Positions 23,830 to 33,300 of a stretch of DNA of 34,995 bases are shown here, one piece after another. Source of the DNA: an uncultured Saprospiraceae bacterium (GTDB lineage: Bacteria > Bacteroidota > Bacteroidia > Chitinophagales > Saprospiraceae); the NCBI GenBank assembly GCA_938015805.1, contig CALLXF010000076.1, forward strand, positions 1-34,995, read 5' to 3'. Position numbers and translations under genes: made by a program. The notes beneath the pieces were generated by a model. It had not been told where the DNA came from, ran no database searches, and saw nothing but the letters and a program-made list of their open reading frames with translations. Position 1 is the stretch's first letter; every line of letters begins with the position of its first letter.

Positions 23830-24678
23830 CTAATTATTTAAAATAATAGGTAATCCTTCCTCTCCACCACCTATAATGATGATTTTAGAATTAGGAGACT
23901 CAGCAAGAGTTAATGTTGCTTCGATCCCTTTATCCTTTAAAATCTTATCCGTTAGACTGGCATTTAGGATTCTATTTGCCGCCGCTTTTGCCTCAGCCTC
24001 TATGATTTTTCTCTCCGCTTCTTTACGCTCTCTATCGAGTTTAAATTCGTATTGAAAAGCGAGTTGTTCTTCCTGTAATTTTTGCTCTATCGATGCTTTT
24101 AAATTTTCTGGTAATTCTACCTCTCTAATTAGGATTGCATCTAATATCAGATATTTATCCGCACACGATTTAATAGTAAGCTGCTCGATCTCATCTTGAA
24201 TGGCCTCTCTCTTAGTAGAATATAATTCCTCCGGGAGATACTTACCGATTACTTCTCTGGTTGCAGATCTGATTTCTGGTACGATAATCCGCTTTAAATA
24301 ATTAGGTCCGATCTCATCATGTAGATATCCGATCTGACCTGACTGAGGCATGTATCTATAAGACAGATCTACGCTGATCGTAAGTCCGTTTTTAGATAAA
24401 ACCTTCATCGTTTCATCCCCTTCCTTAGTACGTACATCGTACTCGTACAATTTATTCCATGGAGCGATAATATGGAAACCAGGTTTATAAATTTTTTCTT
24501 TGTCGATACCCCCAGAAAATCTTCTAAAAATTACCCCTTCTACACCTGGGTCTATTGTTTTGAATGTAGTACTCGATAGAATGGTAAATAGGATAAAAAA
24601 TATAAACCCAAAAACAATCCATTTTCCAACATTAAAACTGGGAAGGTTTATCTGTGGTCTATTTTGATTAAGTGACAT
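23830..24678 (-). CDS. prohibitin / SPFH (band 7) family membrane protein
   Basis: The 282-residue protein has one N-terminal transmembrane segment (about 19-41) and an SPFH domain: TIDPGVEGVIFRRFSGG, KPGFHIIAPWNKLYEYDVRT, GLTISVDLSYRY, then EIRSATREVIGKYLPEELYS. A long charged helix (ERKEAERKIIEAEAKAAANR) precedes a C-terminal hydrophobic tail (KIIIIGGGEEGLPIILNN). SPFH proteins assemble into ring-like membrane complexes that often scaffold proteases; the exact partner here is unknown. It is the last gene of a minus-strand run after GT9 and M4 genes, with a 75-bp gap, so co-transcription is possible but uncertain. Confidence 0.9.
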   Translation of the reverse strand: MSLNQNRPQINLPSFNVGKWIVFGFIFFILFTILSSTTFKTIDPGVEGVIFRRFSGGIDKEKIYKPGFHIIAPWNKLYEYDVRTKEGDETMKVLSKNGLTISVDLSYRYMPQSGQIGYLHDEIGPNYLKRIIVPEIRSATREVIGKYLPEELYSTKREAIQDEIEQLTIKSCADKYLILDAILIREVELPENLKASIEQKLQEEQLAFQYEFKLDRERKEAERKIIEAEAKAAANRILNASLTDKILKDKGIEATLTLAESPNSKIIIIGGGEEGLPIILNN

Positions 24679-24753
24679 AAGTTATAGATATTAATTCGTT
24701 TAGTTAATTGTCTGTAATATAAGTACAACAGTAATATAGGGAGGTAAAGTTTT

Positions 24754-25758
24754 CTAATAAAGTTTTAATTGTCGATCGATTGCTACTTTTAGTCGAGAAT
24801 ATTCTATTTGCATCATACAATCAAAGTGGGATCGTGGACATTTATGCTTTCCTATTTTAGAACAAGGTCTACATTTAAGTTCTTCCATTCCTATTGATAT
24901 GTTTTTATCGCTATGTTTTTTTCCATAATATGGATACATCCCAAAACCTAAAAATGTACTTCCCCATATACTTACAATCGGTTTTTTTAAAGCTGCCGCA
25001 ATATGCATCATACCGGTATCCCCAGATAGCACGAGCCGAGACTGATCTATGACTGCAGCAGATTCTTGTAGAGATAATTTTGCCGTAAGATTTAAGGTAT
25101 TCTTGTATTTCTTAGATAAGGTGATTCCTAATTCGGATACATCCGCACCTCCTAAAAGCACAATCTGCTTATCTCCATAATCTTCTATAATTTGCTCCAT
25201 TAGATGCAATGGAACTCGCTTTGTATAGTACGTGGCTCCTAAAACAAGTACGATGTAATTTTGGGTTAAACCCAATGTAGAAACAGACTTTAAAACAGAA
25301 GAATTGTAAAAAAAATCCATCCCATCTCCATCATCTTTTACCCCTAACTCCTCATCGATACTTTCCATATATCGGTCGATCAGGTGTTTATCAGGAAGTC
25401 TATTTATTTTAAAATGAACCATCAAAAACTTCTCAATATTTATTTTATCGAAGCTAATAGATTTTACACCTAGTGATTTTTTTAGTCTAAGAGAACGTAA
25501 ATTTTTATGCAAGTCTATCACCAGATCATATGACTCTTTTTTTAAACTATCCACAACTTCATCGACCTCAGAATTAAAGGACCATAATTTATCGATGTAA
25601 GGATTACTAGATACTAAAGATGTAAATCTGTTCTTAGTTAAAAAATGAACCTCACAGCCGAGCTGCTTTTTTACATTACGGATTACAGGCGTACACAAAA
25701 CAATGTCGCCGATAGAACTAAATCTTAGGATTAATACTTTGGTTATTTCTTTGTTCAA
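24754..25758 (-). CDS. glycosyltransferase family 9 (heptosyltransferase-like)
   Basis: The 334-residue protein starts KVLILRFSSIGDIVLCTPVI, the GT9 N-terminal motif, and contains VLSGDTGMMHIAAALKKPIVSIWGST, the diagnostic nucleotide-sugar-binding motif. A Cys-rich loop (LKCRPCSKIGKHKCPRS and DCM) near the C-terminus is less usual and might bind a metal. GT9 enzymes add heptose or other sugars during lipopolysaccharide or capsule synthesis, acting at the inner face of the inner membrane. It overlaps in operon context with the M4 protease gene (2-bp gap), perhaps for surface glycan processing. The heptose donor is inferred from the family. Confidence 0.88.
   Translation of the reverse strand: MNKEITKVLILRFSSIGDIVLCTPVIRNVKKQLGCEVHFLTKNRFTSLVSSNPYIDKLWSFNSEVDEVVDSLKKESYDLVIDLHKNLRSLRLKKSLGVKSISFDKINIEKFLMVHFKINRLPDKHLIDRYMESIDEELGVKDDGDGMDFFYNSSVLKSVSTLGLTQNYIVLVLGATYYTKRVPLHLMEQIIEDYGDKQIVLLGGADVSELGITLSKKYKNTLNLTAKLSLQESAAVIDQSRLVLSGDTGMMHIAAALKKPIVSIWGSTFLGFGMYPYYGKKHSDKNISIGMEELKCRPCSKIGKHKCPRSHFDCMMQIEYSRLKVAIDRQLKLY
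25261..25275. repeat. perfect 15-bp palindrome, copy 2 (inside GT9 gene)
   Basis: The same TTGGGTTAAACCCAA as at 22462, here encoding part of the GT9 protein (Leu-Gly-Leu-Thr-Gln). Being in coding sequence, it may be coincidental. Confidence 0.5.
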
Positions 25759-25760
25759 TA

Positions 25761-28700
25761 CTATCTGATCAACTGTACAGTACTACTACCCGTTCTTTCT
25801 TTTGTGCTTAACTTAACAACATAAGTTCCTGCAGGTAATTCCTCTGGAAAAGTTATACTGATCTGCTGTTTACCTCCTTTAACAGAAGCTACATCACCAT
25901 ACACTTTATTTCCAAGCAGCGTAAATACTTCTATAGATAGGGAACCCTTCTCAGCATCTGTAAAAGATAAATTAACAACTCCTGTACTAGGATTAGGATA
26001 AAGACTCAAACCACTAATATCATCTTTTAAATCTTCCAAATTACTTAGCCTATCTCCATTCCCAAACCAAACTGGCCATCTAAATGCAGTAGATAAACTA
26101 CCTGGATTACTTCCTAAGATTTTAGTTTCATCAATATCAGAAATACCTACACCTCCGAGAGTTCCATTAGCCGTATCATCATAAACGACAGCATCATCTA
26201 CTCTACTAAAAGATGGATAACCGAGACCTTGCTGAGCTCTAATAAGTCCATCTTCCGAGGTTTCCAAGTTATAACCTAAAACAGCTAAATTTCCAGACTC
26301 GATGTAATCAAAGGCAATGATATAAGGCGAGTTTTTACTAAACGTAGGATTACCTACACTTACATCATCTGGTAATGCGGAAAATAATTTACTGATATCA
26401 CCTAGACTCCACGAGTTAATGGCGTTATTCCATACCCTCACAAATCCGATGTCCCAGTATTGTATGTTAGTAGCACCTGAGCCTTGGATCTCGTTCTGAG
26501 CATCGTACATAATCCACTCTCCCGTAAAATCAAATTCCATAGCATCAGCAAAATTTACATCGCCTGTAGTATTACCTCCTGATGAGGTTGTAGGGTTATA
26601 TAGATCATACTCATTAGACCCTTCTATAGTAAAGTCATATACCCATATCCGTGGAGCAAGATCGTCAAATAATGCCGCTATACGATTTCCATCTCTGGAG
26701 ATAATCACGTTTCTCCAGACAGCCTCGTCCTGTAAAACAAATTCTTCTGTATTTTCTAAAACATCTCCATTCCACGTAAGTCTGATATAATGCATTTTTT
26801 TATCGTCAGCTATAAAAACGATCTCTCCGCCATCATCGGTAATACTCGGTTTACTGATCGGATTTTTATCTGATATTTTTACGACCTGAGAGTCATTTAG
26901 GTTAGCAATAAAAACATCTTGATTTTCGATATCCGTTAAGACTAAAAAATCCTCACCACTATTTAGGTTAACATCATTTTGATAACTTCCTCCTTCTCCA
27001 TCTAAAATCCCCACATTGTCCATGGCAGATTTCAAAGCATTTACTTCTGTATTTCCGTAAAGATCTTCCGTCGCTCGGATCGTAGCAATACGTAGATCTA
27101 TAAATTGAGAAGAGGCTGTTAGATAGTTAGTTAATGCTCTATACCATACTTTCTCAGCCTTATCTTTACCGATAGCATTTGCAAATAGATAAAATGCATG
27201 ATTAGGAATTCCACTATTGATATGTACACCTCCATTATCTTCGTTTCCTGTAAATTGCTCATTTACATGTTTCGGTTGAAAGCCACCTTGATAATCACCA
27301 CTGGTTGCACCATTATGAGGGTCTTGTAAATCTCGTAATGCACCAGAAGGAAAAAACTGAGACTCTACAACATCCTCTCCCATTTGCCAGTCATCACGAT
27401 CTATCATTGCTCCAAAAACATCAGCAAAGGATTCGTTAAGAGCTCCAGACTCTCCTTGATAGGTTAGGTTTGCAGTAGATTGTACTACCCCATGAGAGAT
27501 CTCATGGCCTGCCACATCCAGTCCTCTTGCTAAAGGTTTAAACGCTTGATTACCATCACCATACCACATAGCCTGACCATTCCAAAATGCATTATCTAAA
27601 CCGTTACCATTTTCATCGGATACATGTATTAGCGAAAATACATTACCGCCATTACCATCTATCGAATTTCTATTGTGTGTATCCTTAAAATATTCAAATG
27701 CTCGTCCAGCATTATAATGTGCAGACACTGAGGTTCTATCGTTCCACGAGTTATTAGTAGACTGTACCTCGACATAATCAAAATTATTATTTTCCGGAGA
27801 GGTTCCTAAAGCATCTAACGTAATGATAATCCCATTTGAATTAAAAATATCTGATGATGCTTGATACATATCTCTACTTGCATCTATCATATAATAAGTA
27901 CCACTTTGCTCATACGTATTGATCAGCCGATTTACACCTAATAAATCTGTGGCCGTTGCCGTTTCCGCACCTAAAAACGATGAGTAAGAATGAAATGTCT
28001 CATCATTTTCAAGAAGCAAAGGGTTTAATTTAGAATTATTACTTTTAAAATCTACACTTGTATGATTACAGGATTTCTTATCACCATGATTATGAAATTT
28101 ACAGATTGCGTTGTGCTTAGAAATTTCTTTTCCGGTATGTGCGTCTAAGGTATAAATATATCTATCTAATAAATTAGGACGATAGACTACCTGATAGGCC
28201 AAAAGAGCTTCTTTATTTTTATCGTCGTGATAAATAACTAATTCTAAATCCCACTTCTCTCCCGCAAATTTTTTCTGATTCTCTGTTAATACTTGCGATG
28301 GTGTATTTTTTTCTATTATCGACTTTATCTCTTCTGCTGATAATGTCGGGATAACATTATCAATATTGCAAGTCGCATAGGTATATCCGTTCGCAAAATT
28401 AATAACTCCATTTTCTGCATGTAATATGAGCTCACCACCCAGTACTTTTATCCCTTTATAATGCTGAGTGTATCTAAGATGATCCATACCTATGTCATCC
28501 GTATTATATCGTTGTAAAATAAACTCGGATTGGGTATCATCTATTTTTAATAGTGGAGCTATTTCTTTGAGGTATTGCTCGGCTTGCAGTTTAATTCCAC
28601 CCTGATGATCTACATCAGATAGAATTCCTTCTATAAAAATAGGTCGATCTTTATTCCATGCCTTTATCGTAAACTGATCAGCTGTTAAAGACCTGAGGTT

Positions 28701-28883
28701 ATACTCATTAAGGAATTCGTAATTTACAGATGGTAACTCCTCTATAATATTAGATCGCTTCACAGGATTAACTTCTATTTGATCCTTGTGGGGAGCAGGT
28801 ATGTTATCAGTCTGAACTTCTTTAAATTGGGAAAAAGAAGTAAAACAGAGAGTCATTAAAAATATGCTGAATAATAAACGCAT
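25761..28883 (-). CDS. M4 (thermolysin) family metalloprotease with T9SS type A domain
   Basis: The 1040-residue precursor has a signal peptide (MRLLFSIFLMTLCFTSFS), an FTP/PepSY-type propeptide (about 60-250), and an M4 catalytic domain with HEISH at 460-464 (two Zn ligands and catalytic Glu) and Glu484 in GALNESFAD (third Zn ligand). VHINSGIPNHAFYLFA carries the substrate-stabilising His. From about 650 to 940 it has repeated DDGGEIVFIADDK / SRDGNRIAALFDD-type strands, resembling a TolB-like beta-propeller. A T9SS type A domain (LYPNPSTGVVNLSFTD to VQLIR) closes it. It should be secreted and cleave proteins outside the cell. Next genes are a GT9 enzyme (2-bp gap) and, upstream, a lipoprotein (23-bp gap). 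Confidence 0.93.
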   Translation of the reverse strand: MRLLFSIFLMTLCFTSFSQFKEVQTDNIPAPHKDQIEVNPVKRSNIIEELPSVNYEFLNEYNLRSLTADQFTIKAWNKDRPIFIEGILSDVDHQGGIKLQAEQYLKEIAPLLKIDDTQSEFILQRYNTDDIGMDHLRYTQHYKGIKVLGGELILHAENGVINFANGYTYATCNIDNVIPTLSAEEIKSIIEKNTPSQVLTENQKKFAGEKWDLELVIYHDDKNKEALLAYQVVYRPNLLDRYIYTLDAHTGKEISKHNAICKFHNHGDKKSCNHTSVDFKSNNSKLNPLLLENDETFHSYSSFLGAETATATDLLGVNRLINTYEQSGTYYMIDASRDMYQASSDIFNSNGIIITLDALGTSPENNNFDYVEVQSTNNSWNDRTSVSAHYNAGRAFEYFKDTHNRNSIDGNGGNVFSLIHVSDENGNGLDNAFWNGQAMWYGDGNQAFKPLARGLDVAGHEISHGVVQSTANLTYQGESGALNESFADVFGAMIDRDDWQMGEDVVESQFFPSGALRDLQDPHNGATSGDYQGGFQPKHVNEQFTGNEDNGGVHINSGIPNHAFYLFANAIGKDKAEKVWYRALTNYLTASSQFIDLRIATIRATEDLYGNTEVNALKSAMDNVGILDGEGGSYQNDVNLNSGEDFLVLTDIENQDVFIANLNDSQVVKISDKNPISKPSITDDGGEIVFIADDKKMHYIRLTWNGDVLENTEEFVLQDEAVWRNVIISRDGNRIAALFDDLAPRIWVYDFTIEGSNEYDLYNPTTSSGGNTTGDVNFADAMEFDFTGEWIMYDAQNEIQGSGATNIQYWDIGFVRVWNNAINSWSLGDISKLFSALPDDVSVGNPTFSKNSPYIIAFDYIESGNLAVLGYNLETSEDGLIRAQQGLGYPSFSRVDDAVVYDDTANGTLGGVGISDIDETKILGSNPGSLSTAFRWPVWFGNGDRLSNLEDLKDDISGLSLYPNPSTGVVNLSFTDAEKGSLSIEVFTLLGNKVYGDVASVKGGKQQISITFPEELPAGTYVVKLSTKERTGSSTVQLIR

Positions 28884-28906
28884 GACTGGGTGTTTAAGAA
28901 ATTAGA

Positions 28907-29356
28907 TTATTTAATGGCTTGTTTTTTATGGGTAAGCTGTCCGAGTGTATTAAAATATTTTTTAAGATTAGGATCTAATGGACTATTTCCACCACCCCAT
29001 GTTATTCTATGCACCTTACCTTTATTTTCCATGGCAATAAAGTAAGTCATATTACCTGGATCATCGAGTTTTATTTTATCCAAGCCTAGCGATTCAAAGT
29101 TATTAAACATTTGCCTAGCTTGATTTTTATCTATCGGCTCGCATACACTAAACTGTTTATTCCGGTTTGCTTTTAAGAATACTTGTCCGTTAGGAAGTAA
29201 GATCCGCTCCGAACTTGTACCTGCAAATCCACCTCCCGATCCAAAAACAAGTTTTGGTCCCTGGTAGGTTTCTAGAACAATTTTTTCATTGCTCTTGCAG
29301 GAATACATTAAGAAGATTGTGGTTATGATAGCTAAAAAAGGAAAAACATATTTCAT
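28907..29356 (-). CDS. uncharacterised small lipoprotein upstream of M4 protease
   Basis: Started at ATG 29356 the product is 149 residues with a lipobox (FLMYSC, Cys20) followed by KSNEK. The body has a Gly-rich strand (VFGSGGGFAGTSSERI), LLPNGQVFLKANRNK and a C-terminal GGGNSPLDPNLKKYFNTL stretch. An in-frame ATG at 29407 would put 17 extra residues before the signal peptide, which is unlikely. It lies 23 bp upstream of the M4 protease gene on the same strand. I do not recognise the family, although similar small GGGF lipoproteins are common in Bacteroidetes. A role as chaperone or inhibitor for the protease is speculation from position. Confidence 0.7.
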   Translation of the reverse strand: MKYVFPFLAIITTIFLMYSCKSNEKIVLETYQGPKLVFGSGGGFAGTSSERILLPNGQVFLKANRNKQFSVCEPIDKNQARQMFNNFESLGLDKIKLDDPGNMTYFIAMENKGKVHRITWGGGNSPLDPNLKKYFNTLGQLTHKKQAIK

Positions 29357-29549
29357 AAATAGGTATATATACTGTAAATATAAAGTAAAGAATTTCGTAA
29401 TGATCACAACTTTAAGACTTTACCTCTCGTTTAAAGTAGTGAGATCTAGCTGATATTAATAATAAATTAACTTTATTACTTGTATAATCTGGAATCTTTT
29501 AATCTAGAAATTGATTAACTTTATAACATTAATTGTAAAAATCATAGAA

Positions 29550-30071
29550 ATGAAAAAAATATTATTCGCAATGTCGTTTTTCCTAGCAGTAGGTATCTCG
29601 GCTCAGGCACAATCGAAATCTTGTTCTAAAACATGTGCAAAAAAATGTACATCTAAAGCAAAAACTGCCTCTACTGATTTAAAAACAGAAGGCACAGCAG
29701 TTGCTGCAGCTTACATGGAAGCTGATGCAATAGCAGAAACAAATGAGATGATCGAAAAAAGAGTTTGTGCAAAATCTGGTAAGGTTTCTTACTTTGAAAA
29801 ATCAGTTTGTTCTAAGTCTGGTAAAATTTCTCAAACAGAGGTAAAGTATTGTACTGACTCTAAGAAATTTGTAAATGTATCTCCTAAAGACGGAACTAAA
29901 GTAATGTCTGCCTCTGCTATCAAAACAGCAGGTGGTGAAGCTAAAGGATGTTCTGCTGATTGTGCTAAAGCATGTTGTGCTGGAGTAAGCAAAGAGGCTT
30001 GTTCTAAAATGAGCAAAAAAGAGTGTGCAAAAAAATGTACAGGTAAAAAGTCTTCAAAGGCTGGAGTTTAA
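29550..30071 (+). CDS. secreted Cys/Lys-rich protein with repeated CxK motifs
   Basis: Started at ATG 29550 the precursor is 173 residues with a signal peptide (MKKILFAMSFFLAVGISAQ). The mature protein has 13 Cys: SCSKTCAKKC, then repeated RVCAKSGKVS / SVCSKSGKIS / KYCTDSKKF, then GCSADCAKACCAG and ACSKMSKKECAKKC. Lys is nearly as frequent. The repeated units suggest internal duplication and a metal-binding or disulphide-rich surface protein. It has no lipobox and no T9SS domain. I do not recognise a family. A strong terminator follows, and no ECF motif is present upstream. Metal binding is inference from Cys spacing, not from known homology. Confidence 0.75.
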   Translation: MKKILFAMSFFLAVGISAQAQSKSCSKTCAKKCTSKAKTASTDLKTEGTAVAAAYMEADAIAETNEMIEKRVCAKSGKVSYFEKSVCSKSGKISQTEVKYCTDSKKFVNVSPKDGTKVMSASAIKTAGGEAKGCSADCAKACCAGVSKEACSKMSKKECAKKCTGKKSSKAGV

Positions 30072-30091
30072 TTTACCACACTAAAAATATT

Positions 30092-30127
30092 AAAAAGTCT
30101 TTCATTAATTTGAAGGACTTTTTTTTT
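30092..30127 (+). terminator. Rho-independent terminator after Cys-rich gene
   Basis: AAAAAGTCTTTC (30092-30103) pairs with GAAGGACTTTTT (30112-30123), one T-G pair and an 8-nt loop, then nine T in all (30119-30127). Confidence 0.8.
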
Positions 30128-30340
30128 ACCTATTTCCAAAATTTCCTTTCTTTTTTCTTGTCTTCTCGGGCAACATAATAGACATTTGCAGCATCTTTTT
30201 AATAAGCTCATAAAATTCCAAGGAGAGATTTACGTTTTATTACATTACTGATGTATTCAAACGCAAATCTAAATCGCAAATTTGTATATTTGTTGCTGAT
30301 TATCAGAGTGTTTTAGATTTATTTCTTTTTAATATGTTTC

Positions 30341-33300
30341 ATGAATAGACTGTCTAGTAAGATTGTGATGTTGATTATTTGTTTCTTTTCGCTTACGCGA
30401 ATAGAAGCTCAGAATATTCCATGTGATTTTAATATCGATTGTAGTGAGATCGATACTAACCTAGTTATAAATATTACGATGCCTGCCACTGTCAGTGTAG
30501 GACAACAATTCTGTGCAGCTTTCTCTGTAGAAACGTTTGAATACATCCTTGCTCTACAATTTAATATCCAATACGACCCTTCTGTGATCCAGTTTAATAA
30601 TGATCCTGGAGATATCATTCCTGGCAACTGTCTTTCAACTGATAATAATAACGCAATGTTATTTAATCCTACAGACGGTAACATTAGACTATTATGGACC
30701 GACGTACTAGCAGAGGGTAATTGTTGTATGGATGGCTCTACCCTATTTGAACTATGTTTTACGGTAATAGGCCAACCTTTAGACGGGGTTTATTTAAACA
30801 TAAATGATGTCGAAGAAGTAGCTTATGGACTTGATTTTTCGTCAACATTTACATGCGGTGAGATCGATAGTGTAACGGTAAATACTACTAACACCTCGGT
30901 GGATTGTCCTGACCTATCTATCGTTTATGGACAATGTAATGGACAGATAGGACAAAGTAACGGGTCACTGTACTTTGTTTTTTGCGGTGGTACCGCACCT
31001 TATGTTTATGATGTTATCGGAGCATCAGAAGGGCTTGTAGATGCCGGAGCAGGAATTTTAGATAGCCAGGAAGTTTTTGTCCCTAATCTAGAGATCGATT
31101 TTTATACAGTCACTGTTACGGATGCAACAGGCGTTAGTACATCTGAGGTTATCTTTATAACTGAAGGAACGGGAATAGATGTTGTTTTAGATGGTTTAAA
31201 TCCTTCCTGTTTTGATAGAGAGAATGGACGTGTACGAGTGGACTATACTAACTCTTCAGGATTCGATGCCACTACAGCGAATTTTAGCTGGAGTAATAAC
31301 GAATTTGGAAAAGACAGCATTAATTTTCTCTCTAATGGAATCTATACTGTTACTGTTACAGATATCGGGACTGGATGCTCAGACACAGATCAGTTTGAGC
31401 TAAACTTAGATACACTAAAAATATTTTATGAAGTTATTGACTCTGCGGGATGTTTAGGTGGAGAAAACGGAGTAGTAAAACTTACAGCTACTGGAGGCTT
31501 TCCTATAAACGGTAATGAATACGAATTTATGGGCAACGGAGTCATTACAGACTGTCACTTCCTGACCGACCTAGAGGGTGGAAGCACCATAGAGATAGAA
31601 GTAGAAGATGACTCATGGGCAGTATGTAGAGTCGAGGAAACTTTCGTTATGCCTTTCTTACCTGGAATAGATATGGTCGGTATAAATTTACCTGCGGGCT
31701 TTACATCGGATAATGATTCTTATGAGGGTTTTGTAGATTGTAATGGCGATCTATTAGACTTAATAGAAATAGAAATAAGCAATAGCAATAATTTTACACG
31801 TGTTTTAAAGGATCAGTTTGGAAATATTATAACGGATAATTCCATTTTGATTACTGATTCTGGTAGTATCGTATCGATAGAAAACTTACCAGCAGGACAG
31901 TATCTTTTAGAGATCAGTGTTAGTGATCCACCAGATCTGGATGGATGTACTCGACAATATCCTATAAATATTGCCTCCCCTCCTGAGTTAGAAATTACAG
32001 GTAATTTTGTGGCTCCCGATTGTGCTGGGAACTTAGGAAGCATATCTTATATGTCTACAGGTGGTACCGGTAATCACATTTATACGATCAATGGATCTAA
32101 TACTACAGAAAACCCCATTCAAAATCTAGATGGAGGTACTTACGAGATCGTCGTTATTGATGAAAATCTTTGTAGAGATTCTGTTAACTTTTCTTTACCA
32201 TTTGCAGGAAATTTACAAATAGAGATAGACACATTACAAGGTATTTCTTGTAATAGCGGTGATATCGGAGCATTATTTTGTAACGTTATTTCTCCATGTA
32301 CAGATTGTACCATAACTTGGAAAGACGCATCTGGGAATGTATTGGCATTTGGAACACAACTTATTAATCTAGGGAGTGGATGTTACACTGCTTGTGTTGT
32401 TGATAATAATTTAAATTGCACAGCAGAAGCAACTGCTTGTTTTGATCCTATCGATTTAATCACCTACGACTTAAATTTAGATCCTCCTAACTGTTTTGGA
32501 GGTTGTGATGGAACCATAGGTGTAATCATTACTCAAGGAGAATTACCAATCACGTTTGCATGGGAAGGTTTCCCAGGTCTTACTGGATCTGTTCTGGGAC
32601 CTGTCTGTGCCGGAAGTTATCCTGTCGCAATTACAGACAATACAGGTTGTACCGTATTAGATACTATAGAATTATTAAATCCACCTAGCCTGGAATTAAC
32701 CATAAAAGATGTAGTAGACCCTAGCTGTTTTGGAGAACCAGAAGGCTCCATATTTGTAGAAGCAGCTAATGGATTTATGGGTAATGACTTTTACGACTAT
32801 CTGATTTATGATGCGGACGGAAACGAATTTACTACAGGAGCAGGACAAGGATGTATAGAAATAACAGGATTAATTTCTGGAGATTATACGATTATTGTAT
32901 CGGATGGTCAATGTGCATTAGACACTCCTGTCCCCTTTACCTTAGGAGTTCCAGAACAAATTATGGTGGATCTTGATAATACACTAATGGACTTACCTAG
33001 TTGTTTTGGGTTTTGTGACGGAGGGCTTACTGTAGAAGCTACGGGAGGTACTGGGCCATATACCTACAGCTGGGTCTCTAGTGGTTTAGTCTCTAATCAG
33101 ATTACAGATTTATGTGGTGATGAGTATCATTATTTATTTATCGAAGATGCGACAGGTTGCATTGTTTATGATTCTATATTTTTAGAGCAACCCGATTCTT
33201 TAATAGCATTTTTAAGCTTGGATCCTCAGGAATCGATAGTTTTAAAATGTGCAGGAGACACTAATGGAGCAATAAGTATAGAAGTGGCTGGAGGAACACC

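Noticed and set aside
30281-30292. TATATTTG -7 element upstream of the adhesin
   Set aside because: It fits TAnnTTTG but there is no TTTG at the expected upstream spacing, so I do not list it as a promoter.
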